64,000 nucleotides of DNA from G963556115 sp963666605 (GTDB taxonomy: Bacteria > Planctomycetota > SZUA-567): assembly GCA_965140405.1 (NCBI GenBank), contig OZ223208.1:1674001-1738000 (forward strand), given 5' to 3'. The notes beneath the pieces are model-generated. The model did not search any database and was not told where the DNA came from. It saw only the letters and a list, made by a program, of their open reading frames with translations. Numbering within the stretch: position 1 is the stretch's first letter; every line of letters starts with the position of its first letter. Positions 53,068 to 62,193 of the stretch are shown here, piece after piece. The position numbers were made by a program, and so were the translations under genes.

Positions 53068-53304
53068 TATAATTATGTCGGTAGGTGAGCAACATTTCAA
53101 TGCTACTGCGAATCTGTAGAAAGTGTAGAGCTAGATGCTCTGCAAATTTTACGAAAGGATAAAGTTGGCAAGTGGAAGTTTAGAAGTTTGCGGATTTTAT
53201 CTGCTAAGTAATTGAATTGAGGTGGATATAAATAATTAAGAGTTGATGATAAAGTTTGATAAAAGGAACCTGTAAGCTTATATTTAAAGGCTTGCAGTTT
53301 TTTT
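53068..53304 (+). ncRNA. Second candidate structured RNA
   Basis: TATAAT at 53068-53073 (with ttttga 16 bases upstream) and an intrinsic terminator at 53270-53304 (ctgtaagc/gcttgcag then seven T) bracket about 220 bases without a convincing gene. Internal hairpins: gtagagc/gctctgc near 53118-53138 and gcggat/atctgc near 53190-53206. A 20-codon ORF (53100-53162, Cys-rich CRKCRARC) follows aggtgag and could be a tiny protein. Family not recognised. Confidence 0.45.
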
Positions 53305-53704
53305 AGTTATCTTGTTTTGAGTAGTCTTTTGTTCTTGGTATGCAGGAGTATGAATAACCTTATAAAAGAGGTAAATAATAAGAATATACATATAGAGTAG
53401 TATTGAGAATACTGATAGTCGCTGGGGATGAGTGAGAGTGAGGTGCTTTGGGATGCTGTGCCTGTAACTCATGAATAATTTGAAGCTTAATAGGAGCGTC
53501 TATTTTTAATAATTAAGTAGTTACAAAGCAAAAAATTGTAAATTTTACAGTAAATAAATGAATGTTTTTGTGTTACTATTATAAAATATAACGATAAAAC
53601 CTTTTTGATTTTTGCTTAGTATCTATATAATCTACTAATCGTGCAATCGCAAGAATTTATAAATTATTTATTTAATAATTTCAAATAAAAGGAAAAAAAG
53701 AAAA

Positions 53705-55492
53705 ATGATAAGAACTAAGACGTGTGGAGAACTCAGAAAAGACGATGCGGACACAGATGTTGTATTGGCAGGATGGGTTCAGAATAGGCGTGACCACGGT
53801 GGAGTAATGTTTATCGATCTACGTGATAGATATGGACTTACACAGATTAAGTTTGACCTTGATAAGCCAGAAGTACTTGATCTTGGGCAACATATAAGAA
53901 ATGAATGGGTTCTGAAAGTTTCAGGTAAAGTGCTTGCAAGACCAGATGATATGGTCAACCCAAAAATGGAAACTGGTGAGATTGAACTAGATGTTGTAAG
54001 TTTTGAAGTGCTCAGTCAATCTGAAGTTATTCCATTCGATACAGATGAATATTCAAATGCTGGTGAAGAAGTCCGCATGCGTTACCGTTATATTGATATG
54101 CGTAGACCTCAAATGCAGAGAAATCTACGAGTAAGACATAAAGCTATCAATGCTATCAGAAGGGTAATGGATAGTAAGGATTTTCTTGAAATTGAAACTC
54201 CTATCCTAGGGAAATCTACTCCAGAAGGCGCTAGAGACTACCTCGTTCCTAGTCGTGTGCATCATGGTATGTATTACGCTCTACCTCAGAGCCCACAGAT
54301 ATTCAAGCAGATTCTTATGGTTGGTGGTTGTGACCGCTACTATCAGATTGCTCGTTGTTTCCGTGATGAAGATCTACGTGCAGATAGACAGCCTGAGTTT
54401 ACTCAGTTCGACCTAGAGATGAGCTTTGCTGAACCTGATGATATCTTTGAAATTATTGAAGAATGTATGATTGAAGCTTTCAAGGATGGTATTGGAGTTG
54501 AAGTTCAACCTAATTTTGAACGTATGTCTTATGTCGATGCTATTCGTGACTACGGTTGTGATAAGCCTGACTTACGCTTTGATATGAAGCTATCTGAGGT
54601 TACAGATCTTGTTGCTAACTGTGGCTTCGGGGTATTTGCCAATGTTGCTAAGAGTGGTGGTATGATCAAGGGACTTGTTGCCAAGGGGTGTCAAGCAAAC
54701 TACTCTCGTAAGGATTTAGATGGGCTACATGATCATATCAAGGATCACGGGGCTAAGGGACTTGCATGGATCAAGATTCTTGAAGACGGCACATTTAATG
54801 GTGCTCCTGTCAAGTTCTTTGGTGAAGGTGAGCTTGATCTAATCGCTGAACGCATGGGTGCTCAGAAGGGTGATATTATGATGTTTATGGCTGATAAGCC
54901 TAGCGTTGTAAATAACTCTTTAGCGGCTCTACGTAATAAGTGGGGAGAGCTTGAAGGGTTGACTGATAAGGAAGTATTCAAGTTTGTGTGGATTACAGAG
55001 TTCCCATTATTTGAGTGGAATGAAGATCACAACCGTTTTGAAAGTTCGCACCACCCATTTACTATGATTCACCCTGATGATGAAAGTAAATTATATGATG
55101 ATTTCTCTAGTAAAGATAGCGCATTAGGTGATATCCGTTCTACATCATATGACCTAGTACTTAATGGTGTTGAGCTTGCTTCTGGTTCTGTTCGTATTCA
55201 TGATTCTAAGATTCAGAATCGTATCTTTGAGATCCTCGGCATCTCAACTGAAGAAGCTGAAGAGAGATTTGGTTTCTTTGTTGAAGCGCTCAGATTTGGT
55301 ACGCCTCCTCACGCTGGTATTGCTCCGGGTGTAGATAGAATGGTTGCGATGATGCTCGGATATGATAATATTCGAGAGGTTATTGCCTTCCCTAAGAACC
55401 AGAAAGCTATGGATCTAATGACTGGCGCTCCTGCTGGTGTTGATGATAAGCAGCTTGATGATCTTGCTATTAAAAATGTAGAGATTCAGTAG
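53705..55492 (+). CDS. aspS: Aspartyl-tRNA synthetase
   Basis: 595 residues, bacterial-type AspRS with N-terminal anticodon-binding OB fold (VVLAGWVQNRRDHGGVMFIDLRDRYG), class II catalytic core (motif 2 FRDEDLRADRQPEFTQFD, motif 3 GVDRMVAMMLG) and the inserted GAD domain typical of bacteria. Whether it also charges tRNA-Asn is not decided by the sequence I can see; no gatCAB genes are in the window. Codon use is CTA/CTT-rich like glnN, suggesting high expression. Followed by a long perfect inverted repeat. Confidence 0.97.
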   Translation: MIRTKTCGELRKDDADTDVVLAGWVQNRRDHGGVMFIDLRDRYGLTQIKFDLDKPEVLDLGQHIRNEWVLKVSGKVLARPDDMVNPKMETGEIELDVVSFEVLSQSEVIPFDTDEYSNAGEEVRMRYRYIDMRRPQMQRNLRVRHKAINAIRRVMDSKDFLEIETPILGKSTPEGARDYLVPSRVHHGMYYALPQSPQIFKQILMVGGCDRYYQIARCFRDEDLRADRQPEFTQFDLEMSFAEPDDIFEIIEECMIEAFKDGIGVEVQPNFERMSYVDAIRDYGCDKPDLRFDMKLSEVTDLVANCGFGVFANVAKSGGMIKGLVAKGCQANYSRKDLDGLHDHIKDHGAKGLAWIKILEDGTFNGAPVKFFGEGELDLIAERMGAQKGDIMMFMADKPSVVNNSLAALRNKWGELEGLTDKEVFKFVWITEFPLFEWNEDHNRFESSHHPFTMIHPDDESKLYDDFSSKDSALGDIRSTSYDLVLNGVELASGSVRIHDSKIQNRIFEILGISTEEAEERFGFFVEALRFGTPPHAGIAPGVDRMVAMMLGYDNIREVIAFPKNQKAMDLMTGAPAGVDDKQLDDLAIKNVEIQ

Positions 55493-55512
55493 TCATTTAT
55501 ATTTACTACGCA

Positions 55513-55562
55513 TTAAATTATAATGGCGCATCTACTTGAGTAGATGCGCCATTATAATTTAA
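55513..55562. terminator. Long perfect inverted repeat after aspS
   Basis: 24-base arms around a 2-base centre (tg), AT-rich at the ends and core ggcgcatctact. Probably a bidirectional terminator between aspS and the convergent helical-repeat gene; no T-tract of the classic kind. Confidence 0.75.
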
Positions 55563-55625
55563 ACTATCAAAGTGTATAAAAGTTAATAGTCAAACTCCAT
55601 ACATTTAATTCATGGCAAAAATTTA

Positions 55626-56051
55626 TTACTTATTCGCTTTCTTAGCTTCTTGCTCTAGGCGTTTCTGCTCTTGTCTCATTAGTCTTTCAGCATTTTTTTC
55701 TTCTTGCTCTAGGCGCTTTCTTTCTTGTACAGCGAGTCTTTCAGCTTCTTGCTCTTCTTGTTCAAGACGTTTTCTTTCTTGGGCTTCTTCTCGGCTCAAT
55801 TTTTGTTCGCTATTTACATGTTGCTTGCTACCATTTGACATCGATGAGCTATTGCCGCTACTACTACCACCTCCGCTTCCACTACCTCCACCGCCACCAC
55901 CTTTGGCAAGCATAAGGTTGGAACCATCAATACTCGTGGTAAAAGGTGTTTGTTCATTTAAAGATGGGCCATCAGAGTTAGTAACTGTTGAGAGTAATGC
56001 ACCCAAAATAAATCCTGGCACCATGGTTAAAAATAGATACTGGCTCTTCAT
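55626..56051 (-). CDS. Small exported protein with Gly/Ser linker and 18-residue helical repeats
   Basis: 141 residues from ATG 56051 (aaaggag 8 bases upstream). Hydrophobic start (YLFLTMVPGFILGALLS), likely a membrane anchor or signal, then a Gly/Ser linker (KGGGGGGSGSGGGSS), then three 18-residue repeats of the type QERKRLEQEEQEAERLA (second copy QERKRLEQEEKNAERLM, third QEQKRLEQEAKKA). The repeats should form a charged single helix or coiled coil. Not recognised. The opposite strand also has a long open frame, which I treat as a shadow. Confidence 0.75.
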   Translation of the reverse strand: MKSQYLFLTMVPGFILGALLSTVTNSDGPSLNEQTPFTTSIDGSNLMLAKGGGGGGSGSGGGSSSGNSSSMSNGSKQHVNSEQKLSREEAQERKRLEQEEQEAERLAVQERKRLEQEEKNAERLMRQEQKRLEQEAKKANK

Positions 56052-56135
56052 GATAATCTCCTTTGAGAATAATTTGCTAGTATGTAAATTGCATACTAGC
56101 AATATTACTTGTAAAAACAAGTTATATGGTATTCA

Positions 56136-57452
56136 TCAAATATGTGTTACCTTCGGCCTACCGATAGATGCATACGTGAAGCCTGTATCTTCCATTATAT
56201 CTAAATCATAGAGGTTTCTTCCATCAAAAATTAGTGGTTGCTTTAAAAGTTTTTTTATCGCTGCAAGATCTGGTGCTCTGAATTCGTTCCATTCAGTACA
56301 TATGATAAGAGCATCTGCTCCGTCGAGAGCTGAATATGCATCACTCGCATAGTCAATCTTATCTCCGATTTCGCGCTTTGTCGATTCTATCGCCTCTGGA
56401 TCATATGCTGATATAGTTGCACCACGGCGTGTAAGTTCAGCAATCATGTATAGTGCAGGGGCTTCACGTACATCATCTGTTCTTGGTTTGAATGCTAGTC
56501 CCCACATAGCAAACCTCTTGCCAGTCAAATCCTCTCCTAACTCAGCGGTAATATCAGGAATTAGTGAGAATTTCTGCTCAACATTTACCTTATCTATAGC
56601 ATCACATAGGTATGATTTTACACCTGCTGTATTGGCAACGTGTGAGAGTGCTCTAACATCTTTAGGGAAGCAAGAGCCACCGTATCCAAGACCTGGGAAG
56701 AGAAATGCACCTCCAAGTCTGCGGTCACTACCTACACCTTTGCGGACGTATTCAACGTTTGCACCAACAGAGTGGCAAATATTTGCCATCTCGTTCATAA
56801 ATGATATTCTGCTTGCAAGTAGAGCATTGCTAGCATACTTTACCATCTCTGCACTTTCAGGATCCATAGTCATAATTGGGTGACCAGTACGTAGAAATGG
56901 TGAGTAGATATGCTTCATCTTCTTCTCTGCTTTCTCGCTTCTGACACCTACAACCACTCTATCAGGGCGCATAAAGTCGTCAATTGCCGCACCTTCTTTT
57001 AAAAACTCAGGGTTACTAACTATATCAAATTCATGCTCTGTATTGGCAGACACCAGTTTGGTAATCTCGGTGTTGGTGCCTACAGGAACTGTTGACTTTA
57101 TAATTATTGTCTTATAGCCTTCCATGTTCTTGGCTACATCTATAGCTGCTTGGTTGATGTAGCTAAGGTTTGCTGAACCATTCTCACTCATCGGAGTACC
57201 GACGGCTAAGAAAATAACCTCTTGACCTACAACGGCATTTTTCACAGCTGAGCTGAATGTAATTCTATTCTCATCAATATTACGCTTGAGAAGTTCATCA
57301 AGGCCTGGCTCAAAATGAGGACTTTTGCCTTCTTTGAGGCTGGAGATCTTCTCCTCAGCAATGTCTACTATATGTACGTGATTACCCATCTCTGCAAGGC
57401 ACGTGCCTGTAACTAATCCTACATATCCTGCTCCAAGTACACCTATACGCAT
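56136..57452 (-). CDS. ugd: UDP-glucose 6-dehydrogenase
   Basis: NAD-dependent oxidation of UDP-glucose to UDP-glucuronate, a precursor of surface polysaccharides. 438 residues. GVLGAGYVGLVTG (NAD site), FLAVGTPMS, KSTVPVGT, and catalytic Cys in GYGGSCFPKDV with DGRNLYD near the end. aaagga before the ATG. Its place near glycosyltransferases suits envelope sugar synthesis. Confidence 0.96.
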   Translation of the reverse strand: MRIGVLGAGYVGLVTGTCLAEMGNHVHIVDIAEEKISSLKEGKSPHFEPGLDELLKRNIDENRITFSSAVKNAVVGQEVIFLAVGTPMSENGSANLSYINQAAIDVAKNMEGYKTIIIKSTVPVGTNTEITKLVSANTEHEFDIVSNPEFLKEGAAIDDFMRPDRVVVGVRSEKAEKKMKHIYSPFLRTGHPIMTMDPESAEMVKYASNALLASRISFMNEMANICHSVGANVEYVRKGVGSDRRLGGAFLFPGLGYGGSCFPKDVRALSHVANTAGVKSYLCDAIDKVNVEQKFSLIPDITAELGEDLTGKRFAMWGLAFKPRTDDVREAPALYMIAELTRRGATISAYDPEAIESTKREIGDKIDYASDAYSALDGADALIICTEWNEFRAPDLAAIKKLLKQPLIFDGRNLYDLDIMEDTGFTYASIGRPKVTHI

Positions 57453-57640
57453 TACTCTTCCTTTCGCAATAAATAAAAAATCTACTCATATGATATTGAT
57501 ACTCTTATTAGATGTCAAATAAACATTTATAATTATTACTCGGCTTCCAATGTTGACGCTTTTTCTTTGACAATTTGTTTAGAATATGTAATACTAGTAT
57601 GAAATTACTATACTCTCTTTATTCGTTAGATTGGTTGTAA

Positions 57641-59143
57641 ATGAACTTAATAAAAAGAATAAAAACTTATATCGAACAGAATTTTTCATATGATGAGGTA
57701 TCTACACTTGGTGCTTCTAAAAAGAAATTAGAATGCTTTGGTATCTTTCTAATTGAAGCCTATCAATCACTCTTGCGGCATCAAACAATTACAGCCGCCT
57801 CTGCACTAGCTTTTAAATCTATTGTTGCTGTGGTGCCTTTGATCTTTATTGGTATTGCTGTGGCTTCTATGCTAGGGACTGGTGAGCATGAAAACTATGT
57901 AAATAGTTTTATCTCATCTATTGAAGCAAAAATACCAGATGTTCCAGAATTAAAACCGCTTCTTGAAGTTATTAGAGGATTTGCCTCTAAAGCTAAAGAG
58001 ATAGTTGGACTGAGTTTTATCGTACTCTTCTACGTAGCATACTCACTACTATCTAATATTGAAAAATCTTTCAATTCAATATGGCAGGTTGAAAGAAGGA
58101 GGAGGTTTATAAATAGAGTGGTAGCATACCTTGCTGCAATTGTTATCGTTCCGATAATGATGAGTTTTTCTGTATATCTAAACACCCAAGTTGAAACAGC
58201 AACCCTCAAGGTGGCTAAGAGTATTGAAGAGACCAAGGATGATGCGTACGAGATGATTACATCCTATTTACCTTGGTACGATTTGTCTGTAAAAGTCACT
58301 CCTAAAGACGATGAAATAAGCAAAACTGATAAAATCGAAGAGAGTGAGGAAGTTTTAGAAGCTAAAGAGGGGCAATCGCTAATAGTAAAGGTTGTACTTG
58401 GTCTGCTCTCATTAGCTTTTACCTCCTTTGCTGTAACATTACTTATTGTCTTTATGCCTTATACGCCAGTGAAGTTGATTCCTGCAATGGTAGGGGGATT
58501 TTGTAGTGGTGTCGTACTAGAACTTATGAAGTTTGGGTTTGCTATGTATGTAAACTATGCTGCAACAAACCTAACTAGGCTGTATGGCAGCTCTTTGCTA
58601 GTATTACCACTCTTTCTTCTTTGGATATGGATGGTATGGACTGTAATACTCCTAGGGGCGGAAGTGGCGTTTAATATTCAGAATTACTATGATCTTGTAG
58701 CCAGTTCGCACCTTAGAAGGAAGGGGTTTAATTATAGATTATACTTGGCTGTTAGAGTAGTCTTCTATATTTGTGATTCCTTCTATAAGGGGAATGTTGC
58801 CTCAAATACCATTGATACTGTAGCAAGAGCATATGCTGTGCCTCCTCTGGCGATTAGGAATATTGTGACCAAACTCCTTGATCATGAGATCATAAGAGAG
58901 GTAAAGGTCGGCAATGATGCGTATAGCCCAGGAAAAGATATTGCACATCTAGCAATATTGGACGTGTATACTGCTATAAATGATATAGAGTTTGACGTAC
59001 CTGAGGGTGTTACGGAAGAAGATTCTATTCATGATTCTGTTGCAAAGGTACTACGAGGTGTTGGTAAGGAAGTTGACGGTAGGTTGGGGGAGGTATCTTT
59101 CTTGGATCTAGTCAAATGCGCTGAGCTTCAGGAGAAGATATAG
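57641..59143 (+). CDS. YihY/UPF0761-family membrane protein with winged-helix C-terminus
   Basis: 500 residues. The N-terminal YihY (BrkB) region has six membrane segments; a long cytoplasmic-looking loop (about 190-250, acidic: ETKDDAYEM..., EESEEVLEAKEG) sits between them. The C-terminal part (about 365-500) resembles the MarR/HTH-like extension seen in some family members (VPPLAIRNIVTKLLDHEIIREV). The family was once called RNase BN, which is a misnomer. Its stop abuts the GT8 start directly, so the two genes are translated together. Confidence 0.85.
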   Translation: MNLIKRIKTYIEQNFSYDEVSTLGASKKKLECFGIFLIEAYQSLLRHQTITAASALAFKSIVAVVPLIFIGIAVASMLGTGEHENYVNSFISSIEAKIPDVPELKPLLEVIRGFASKAKEIVGLSFIVLFYVAYSLLSNIEKSFNSIWQVERRRRFINRVVAYLAAIVIVPIMMSFSVYLNTQVETATLKVAKSIEETKDDAYEMITSYLPWYDLSVKVTPKDDEISKTDKIEESEEVLEAKEGQSLIVKVVLGLLSLAFTSFAVTLLIVFMPYTPVKLIPAMVGGFCSGVVLELMKFGFAMYVNYAATNLTRLYGSSLLVLPLFLLWIWMVWTVILLGAEVAFNIQNYYDLVASSHLRRKGFNYRLYLAVRVVFYICDSFYKGNVASNTIDTVARAYAVPPLAIRNIVTKLLDHEIIREVKVGNDAYSPGKDIAHLAILDVYTAINDIEFDVPEGVTEEDSIHDSVAKVLRGVGKEVDGRLGEVSFLDLVKCAELQEKI

Positions 59144-60046
59144 ATGGATATAAATATCTTGATGGCTACTAGTAACTCATATGCACCATATTTGGCGGCA
59201 TGTATGGCCTCTGTTTTGGATAATTCAGATTCTAAAGATATTATTACACTATATCTGGCTTGTTTTACTGGTGAGCTTGATCATGAAAATGTTGAGAAAA
59301 TTAGAATGCTCTCCGCAATTAAAGAGTATAGGGTAGAGCTTGTAGAGATAGACAGGGCAGAGGTTGCTGGCTTTTATGAATCTTTGCATACTATGAATAT
59401 GTATTTGAGGTTATTTGTTCCTGAGAAGCTTCTTCATCTTGATAAGATCCTATATCTTGATTGTGATATGATTGTCTTAGAATCCTTGAGAGAGCTTTAC
59501 TCTATCGATATTGGAGATAGTATTCTTGGGGCATCCCTTGATGCTGATGTTATATTCCGCTCAGGTCATGTATGGGAGTATGAGAAGAAAATAAATACTG
59601 ACTATTTCAACTCTGGGTTACTTTTAATGAATCTCAAGGTTATGAGAGAGGTTCGGTTTACAGAAACAGTACAAAACTGGTTACAATCTGGTCGAGAATT
59701 GATGTTCCCTGATCAGGATGCGCTCAACTCGTTATACAAGGATAGAATGGTGATTCTTCCACTAAAGTATAACGCACAGTTTCCGCTTCTTGACTGTATG
59801 GGGTCAAAGTTCTTCCCTAAAGATCATCCTGAATATAAAGATTTACTCCGGCCAACTGTTATCCATTTCTGTACTCAACAGAAGCCGTGGTTGTATTTGC
59901 CGCAACCGCCATATAAAGCTGAATTTGAAGGGTATCTAGCGATGACCCCTTGGAGGGGGCTCAAACAAGAAGATAAGACATTAAAAAATATCTGTAGAAG
60001 GATATGTCGCCGAGTGCTTGACTGTATCGGTATGAAAAGAGCATGA
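59144..60046 (+). CDS. Family 8 glycosyltransferase
   Basis: 300 residues of the GT8 (LgtC/glycogenin) family. Metal-binding DxD in KILYLDCDMIVLES, followed by DYFNSGLLLMNL, FPDQDALNSLY and HFCTQQKPW. Typical retaining glucosyl/galactosyltransferase of LPS or glycan synthesis; no membrane segment. Start directly after the YihY stop. Nothing in the sequence fixes donor or acceptor. Confidence 0.9.
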   Translation: MDINILMATSNSYAPYLAACMASVLDNSDSKDIITLYLACFTGELDHENVEKIRMLSAIKEYRVELVEIDRAEVAGFYESLHTMNMYLRLFVPEKLLHLDKILYLDCDMIVLESLRELYSIDIGDSILGASLDADVIFRSGHVWEYEKKINTDYFNSGLLLMNLKVMREVRFTETVQNWLQSGRELMFPDQDALNSLYKDRMVILPLKYNAQFPLLDCMGSKFFPKDHPEYKDLLRPTVIHFCTQQKPWLYLPQPPYKAEFEGYLAMTPWRGLKQEDKTLKNICRRICRRVLDCIGMKRA

Positions 60047-60064
60047 GCGTTTGCTAGCTGTAAG

Positions 60065-62188
60065 CTAGTCGATAAATACTCCGCCCATAACATCAATATT
60101 AAGAACAAGTCCAACTGTACCGTCACCGAGAAGTGCTCCACCCATAATGCCTCTAACGCTTTCTAGACCATTGATTCGCTTGATAACAACCTGTTGATGA
60201 TCAAGGATTTCATCGACTACAAGGCAGAAACGTGACGCATCACACTTTATAACAACGCAGACTTCACCTTTGCCTGTTGGAAGATCTAGGATGTTATCCA
60301 GTCTCATCACAGGAAGTACTTCATTGCGGAGTTTTACACACTTTCCTCGGTTCTGAAAAGCAATAATCTCACTATCAGAGATATAGAATGACTCTACAAC
60401 ATACCTGATAGGAATAATAAATGTCTCGCCACCACTCTTTACAACCAAACCATCTACTACTGAAAGCATGATTGAGAGAGGTATTTTAATGGATATACTT
60501 GTGCCTTTACCGAGCTCACTTGTTATTTCGATGAGACCGCCTGCTTTTTTGATATTATCAAGAACAGAGCTCATGCCTACTCCACGACCGGAAATATCTG
60601 ATATCTCTTCTGCAGTGGAGAATCCATTCTGGAAAATTAACTCCATAATTTGTCTCTCACTCATCTCTGCAATATCATTCTGAGTACAGATACCTTTTTG
60701 AACTGCAGCTGCTCCAATTTTTTCTGTGTCAATACCGTTGCCGTCATCCTTTATCTTGAGTATCAGAGAGTTATCTTCATTAAGGGCAATTACCGTAATA
60801 TTGCCGCATCTATCTTTCCCGGCTTTTTCTCTCTCTTCAGGTAGCTCAATACCGTGGTCACATGAGTTTCGTACAATATGAACCATGCAGGTGTTGATGT
60901 CATCTAAGAGGCTTTTATCGATAACAGAATCTTCACCAATAACTTCAAGGGCGATCTCTTTGTTGAGACTTCTAGCGGTATCTCTGACTAATCGTGTTAT
61001 ACTAGAAGTTATAGTATTTACCTCTATACGTCTAATATCCATCAGAGATTTCTGTAGACCAAATACTTGTTTGCTAAAGTCGTTATTTGCTCCTGTAAAT
61101 TCTCTAACTAGATCAAGTTGATCAGAAGTAACGATATTAGAAAACTTCTTCTGGAGATTATTGAATATCTCGCCAAGAATAATTAGTTCACCAACATTAT
61201 CTAAGAAGTTGTCAATCTTTAGCTCTTCTACTCTGACTGTCTTTCTGGTTGGTGCTTGTTTCTTCGAACCTGAATTTTCGGTAGATGATTCAACTAGTTC
61301 AATATCCTCGTCTTTGGTCTCTTCTGGGGTATATTTGAGTATCTCTAAAAATGCTTCTCTATAGTACTCAGATTGTAAATTATCAAAGTCAAGATCGAGT
61401 TGAGAGAACATGTTTATACTCTCAGTCATATCTGTTATAAGGTCATTTAGTTCTGGAATGCTAGCACTCTCTACGGTGTTTATTACTATTTCAAGAGTTT
61501 GGAAGAATGACTCTTCCCGTTCTTCATCCAGAGGAGAATTCTCTGCAAGGTCCAAGAGTGTGCCAAGTTTGGCAATTTGTGCTGAAATATCTTTGCCTGC
61601 AAAAAATATTGGTTTGTTACTACTCTCTGAAAGGAGATCATCATCACTATTTGTTAAGCAGGTCTGGACTTTATTAATATCTTTCTTGATTGACTCAATA
61701 TCAATAATACCGTCTATTGTAGGCAGTAGTACATTGATACTTTCAATAAGATCTTCTGTGGCTGTACGTAAATTGAGACCATCATTTTCTAGCGACTGAA
61801 TAGTCTCGTCAAGTTCTTCAAGGAAGAGTTTTTCCTGATGCGTAAGCTCACCACTGCTTTCACCAGAGTCTGCAATCTTTTTGAACGAACTGTGAAGTAA
61901 GTCTGTTCCTGCAAAAAGTGTGTCCATTATTTTTGCATTTACAAGTTGAGGGTTCTTATGGACTATCTCACAGAGATCTTCAAGGCGGTGCCCTATAAGT
62001 TTCAAGTTATCAAAGCCGAACATGCCTGAACTACCCTTAATGCTATGCATATGGCGCATTATAGAGTAGAGGACTTCCTCATCGAAAGGGGTCTCTTCTA
62101 AGGCTACGAGCTCGTGGCTAAGCTCTTCAAAACGGTCACTACTCTCTTGGAGAAATAGCTCAAGAAATTCATTGATTCCTTCGTCCAT
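60065..62188 (-). CDS. cheA: Chemotaxis histidine kinase CheA
   Basis: 707 residues. HPt domain with phospho-accepting His48 (MRHMHSIKGSSGMFG), a long middle region in place of a clear P2, a dimerisation helix pair (KIDNFLDNVGELIILGEIFNN), HATPase domain (N-box HIVRNSCDHGIELP, G1 IKDDGNGID, G2 GRGVGMSSV) and a C-terminal CheW-like domain (VVDGLVVKSGGETFIIPIRYV). It starts 5 bases after the CheX-CheY stop, so they form an operon. No CheW, CheB, CheR or receptor is in the window. Confidence 0.95.
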   Translation of the reverse strand: MDEGINEFLELFLQESSDRFEELSHELVALEETPFDEEVLYSIMRHMHSIKGSSGMFGFDNLKLIGHRLEDLCEIVHKNPQLVNAKIMDTLFAGTDLLHSSFKKIADSGESSGELTHQEKLFLEELDETIQSLENDGLNLRTATEDLIESINVLLPTIDGIIDIESIKKDINKVQTCLTNSDDDLLSESSNKPIFFAGKDISAQIAKLGTLLDLAENSPLDEEREESFFQTLEIVINTVESASIPELNDLITDMTESINMFSQLDLDFDNLQSEYYREAFLEILKYTPEETKDEDIELVESSTENSGSKKQAPTRKTVRVEELKIDNFLDNVGELIILGEIFNNLQKKFSNIVTSDQLDLVREFTGANNDFSKQVFGLQKSLMDIRRIEVNTITSSITRLVRDTARSLNKEIALEVIGEDSVIDKSLLDDINTCMVHIVRNSCDHGIELPEEREKAGKDRCGNITVIALNEDNSLILKIKDDGNGIDTEKIGAAAVQKGICTQNDIAEMSERQIMELIFQNGFSTAEEISDISGRGVGMSSVLDNIKKAGGLIEITSELGKGTSISIKIPLSIMLSVVDGLVVKSGGETFIIPIRYVVESFYISDSEIIAFQNRGKCVKLRNEVLPVMRLDNILDLPTGKGEVCVVIKCDASRFCLVVDEILDHQQVVIKRINGLESVRGIMGGALLGDGTVGLVLNIDVMGGVFID

Positions 62189-62193
62189 TATAA

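Larger units (their letters stand above)
52566..53704. other. Gene-free region between OleA-like gene and aspS
   Basis: About 1.1 kb with no convincing protein gene. It holds the two candidate RNAs listed separately. The remainder (53305-53704) is AT-rich; the only frame is a 62-codon minus-strand ORF (53472-53284) with one hydrophobic segment and no ribosome site. tataat at about 53624-53629 may serve aspS. Confidence 0.5.

Noticed and set aside
53284..53472. 62-codon minus-strand ORF with one hydrophobic segment
   Set aside because: No ribosome site, unusual composition, and it overlaps the terminator of the plus-strand RNA candidate.
55612..56211. 199-codon plus-strand ORF, Ser/Cys/Leu-rich
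   Set aside because: It is the complement of the repeat-containing helical protein; the minus strand has a good ribosome site and signal sequence, and this one has none.
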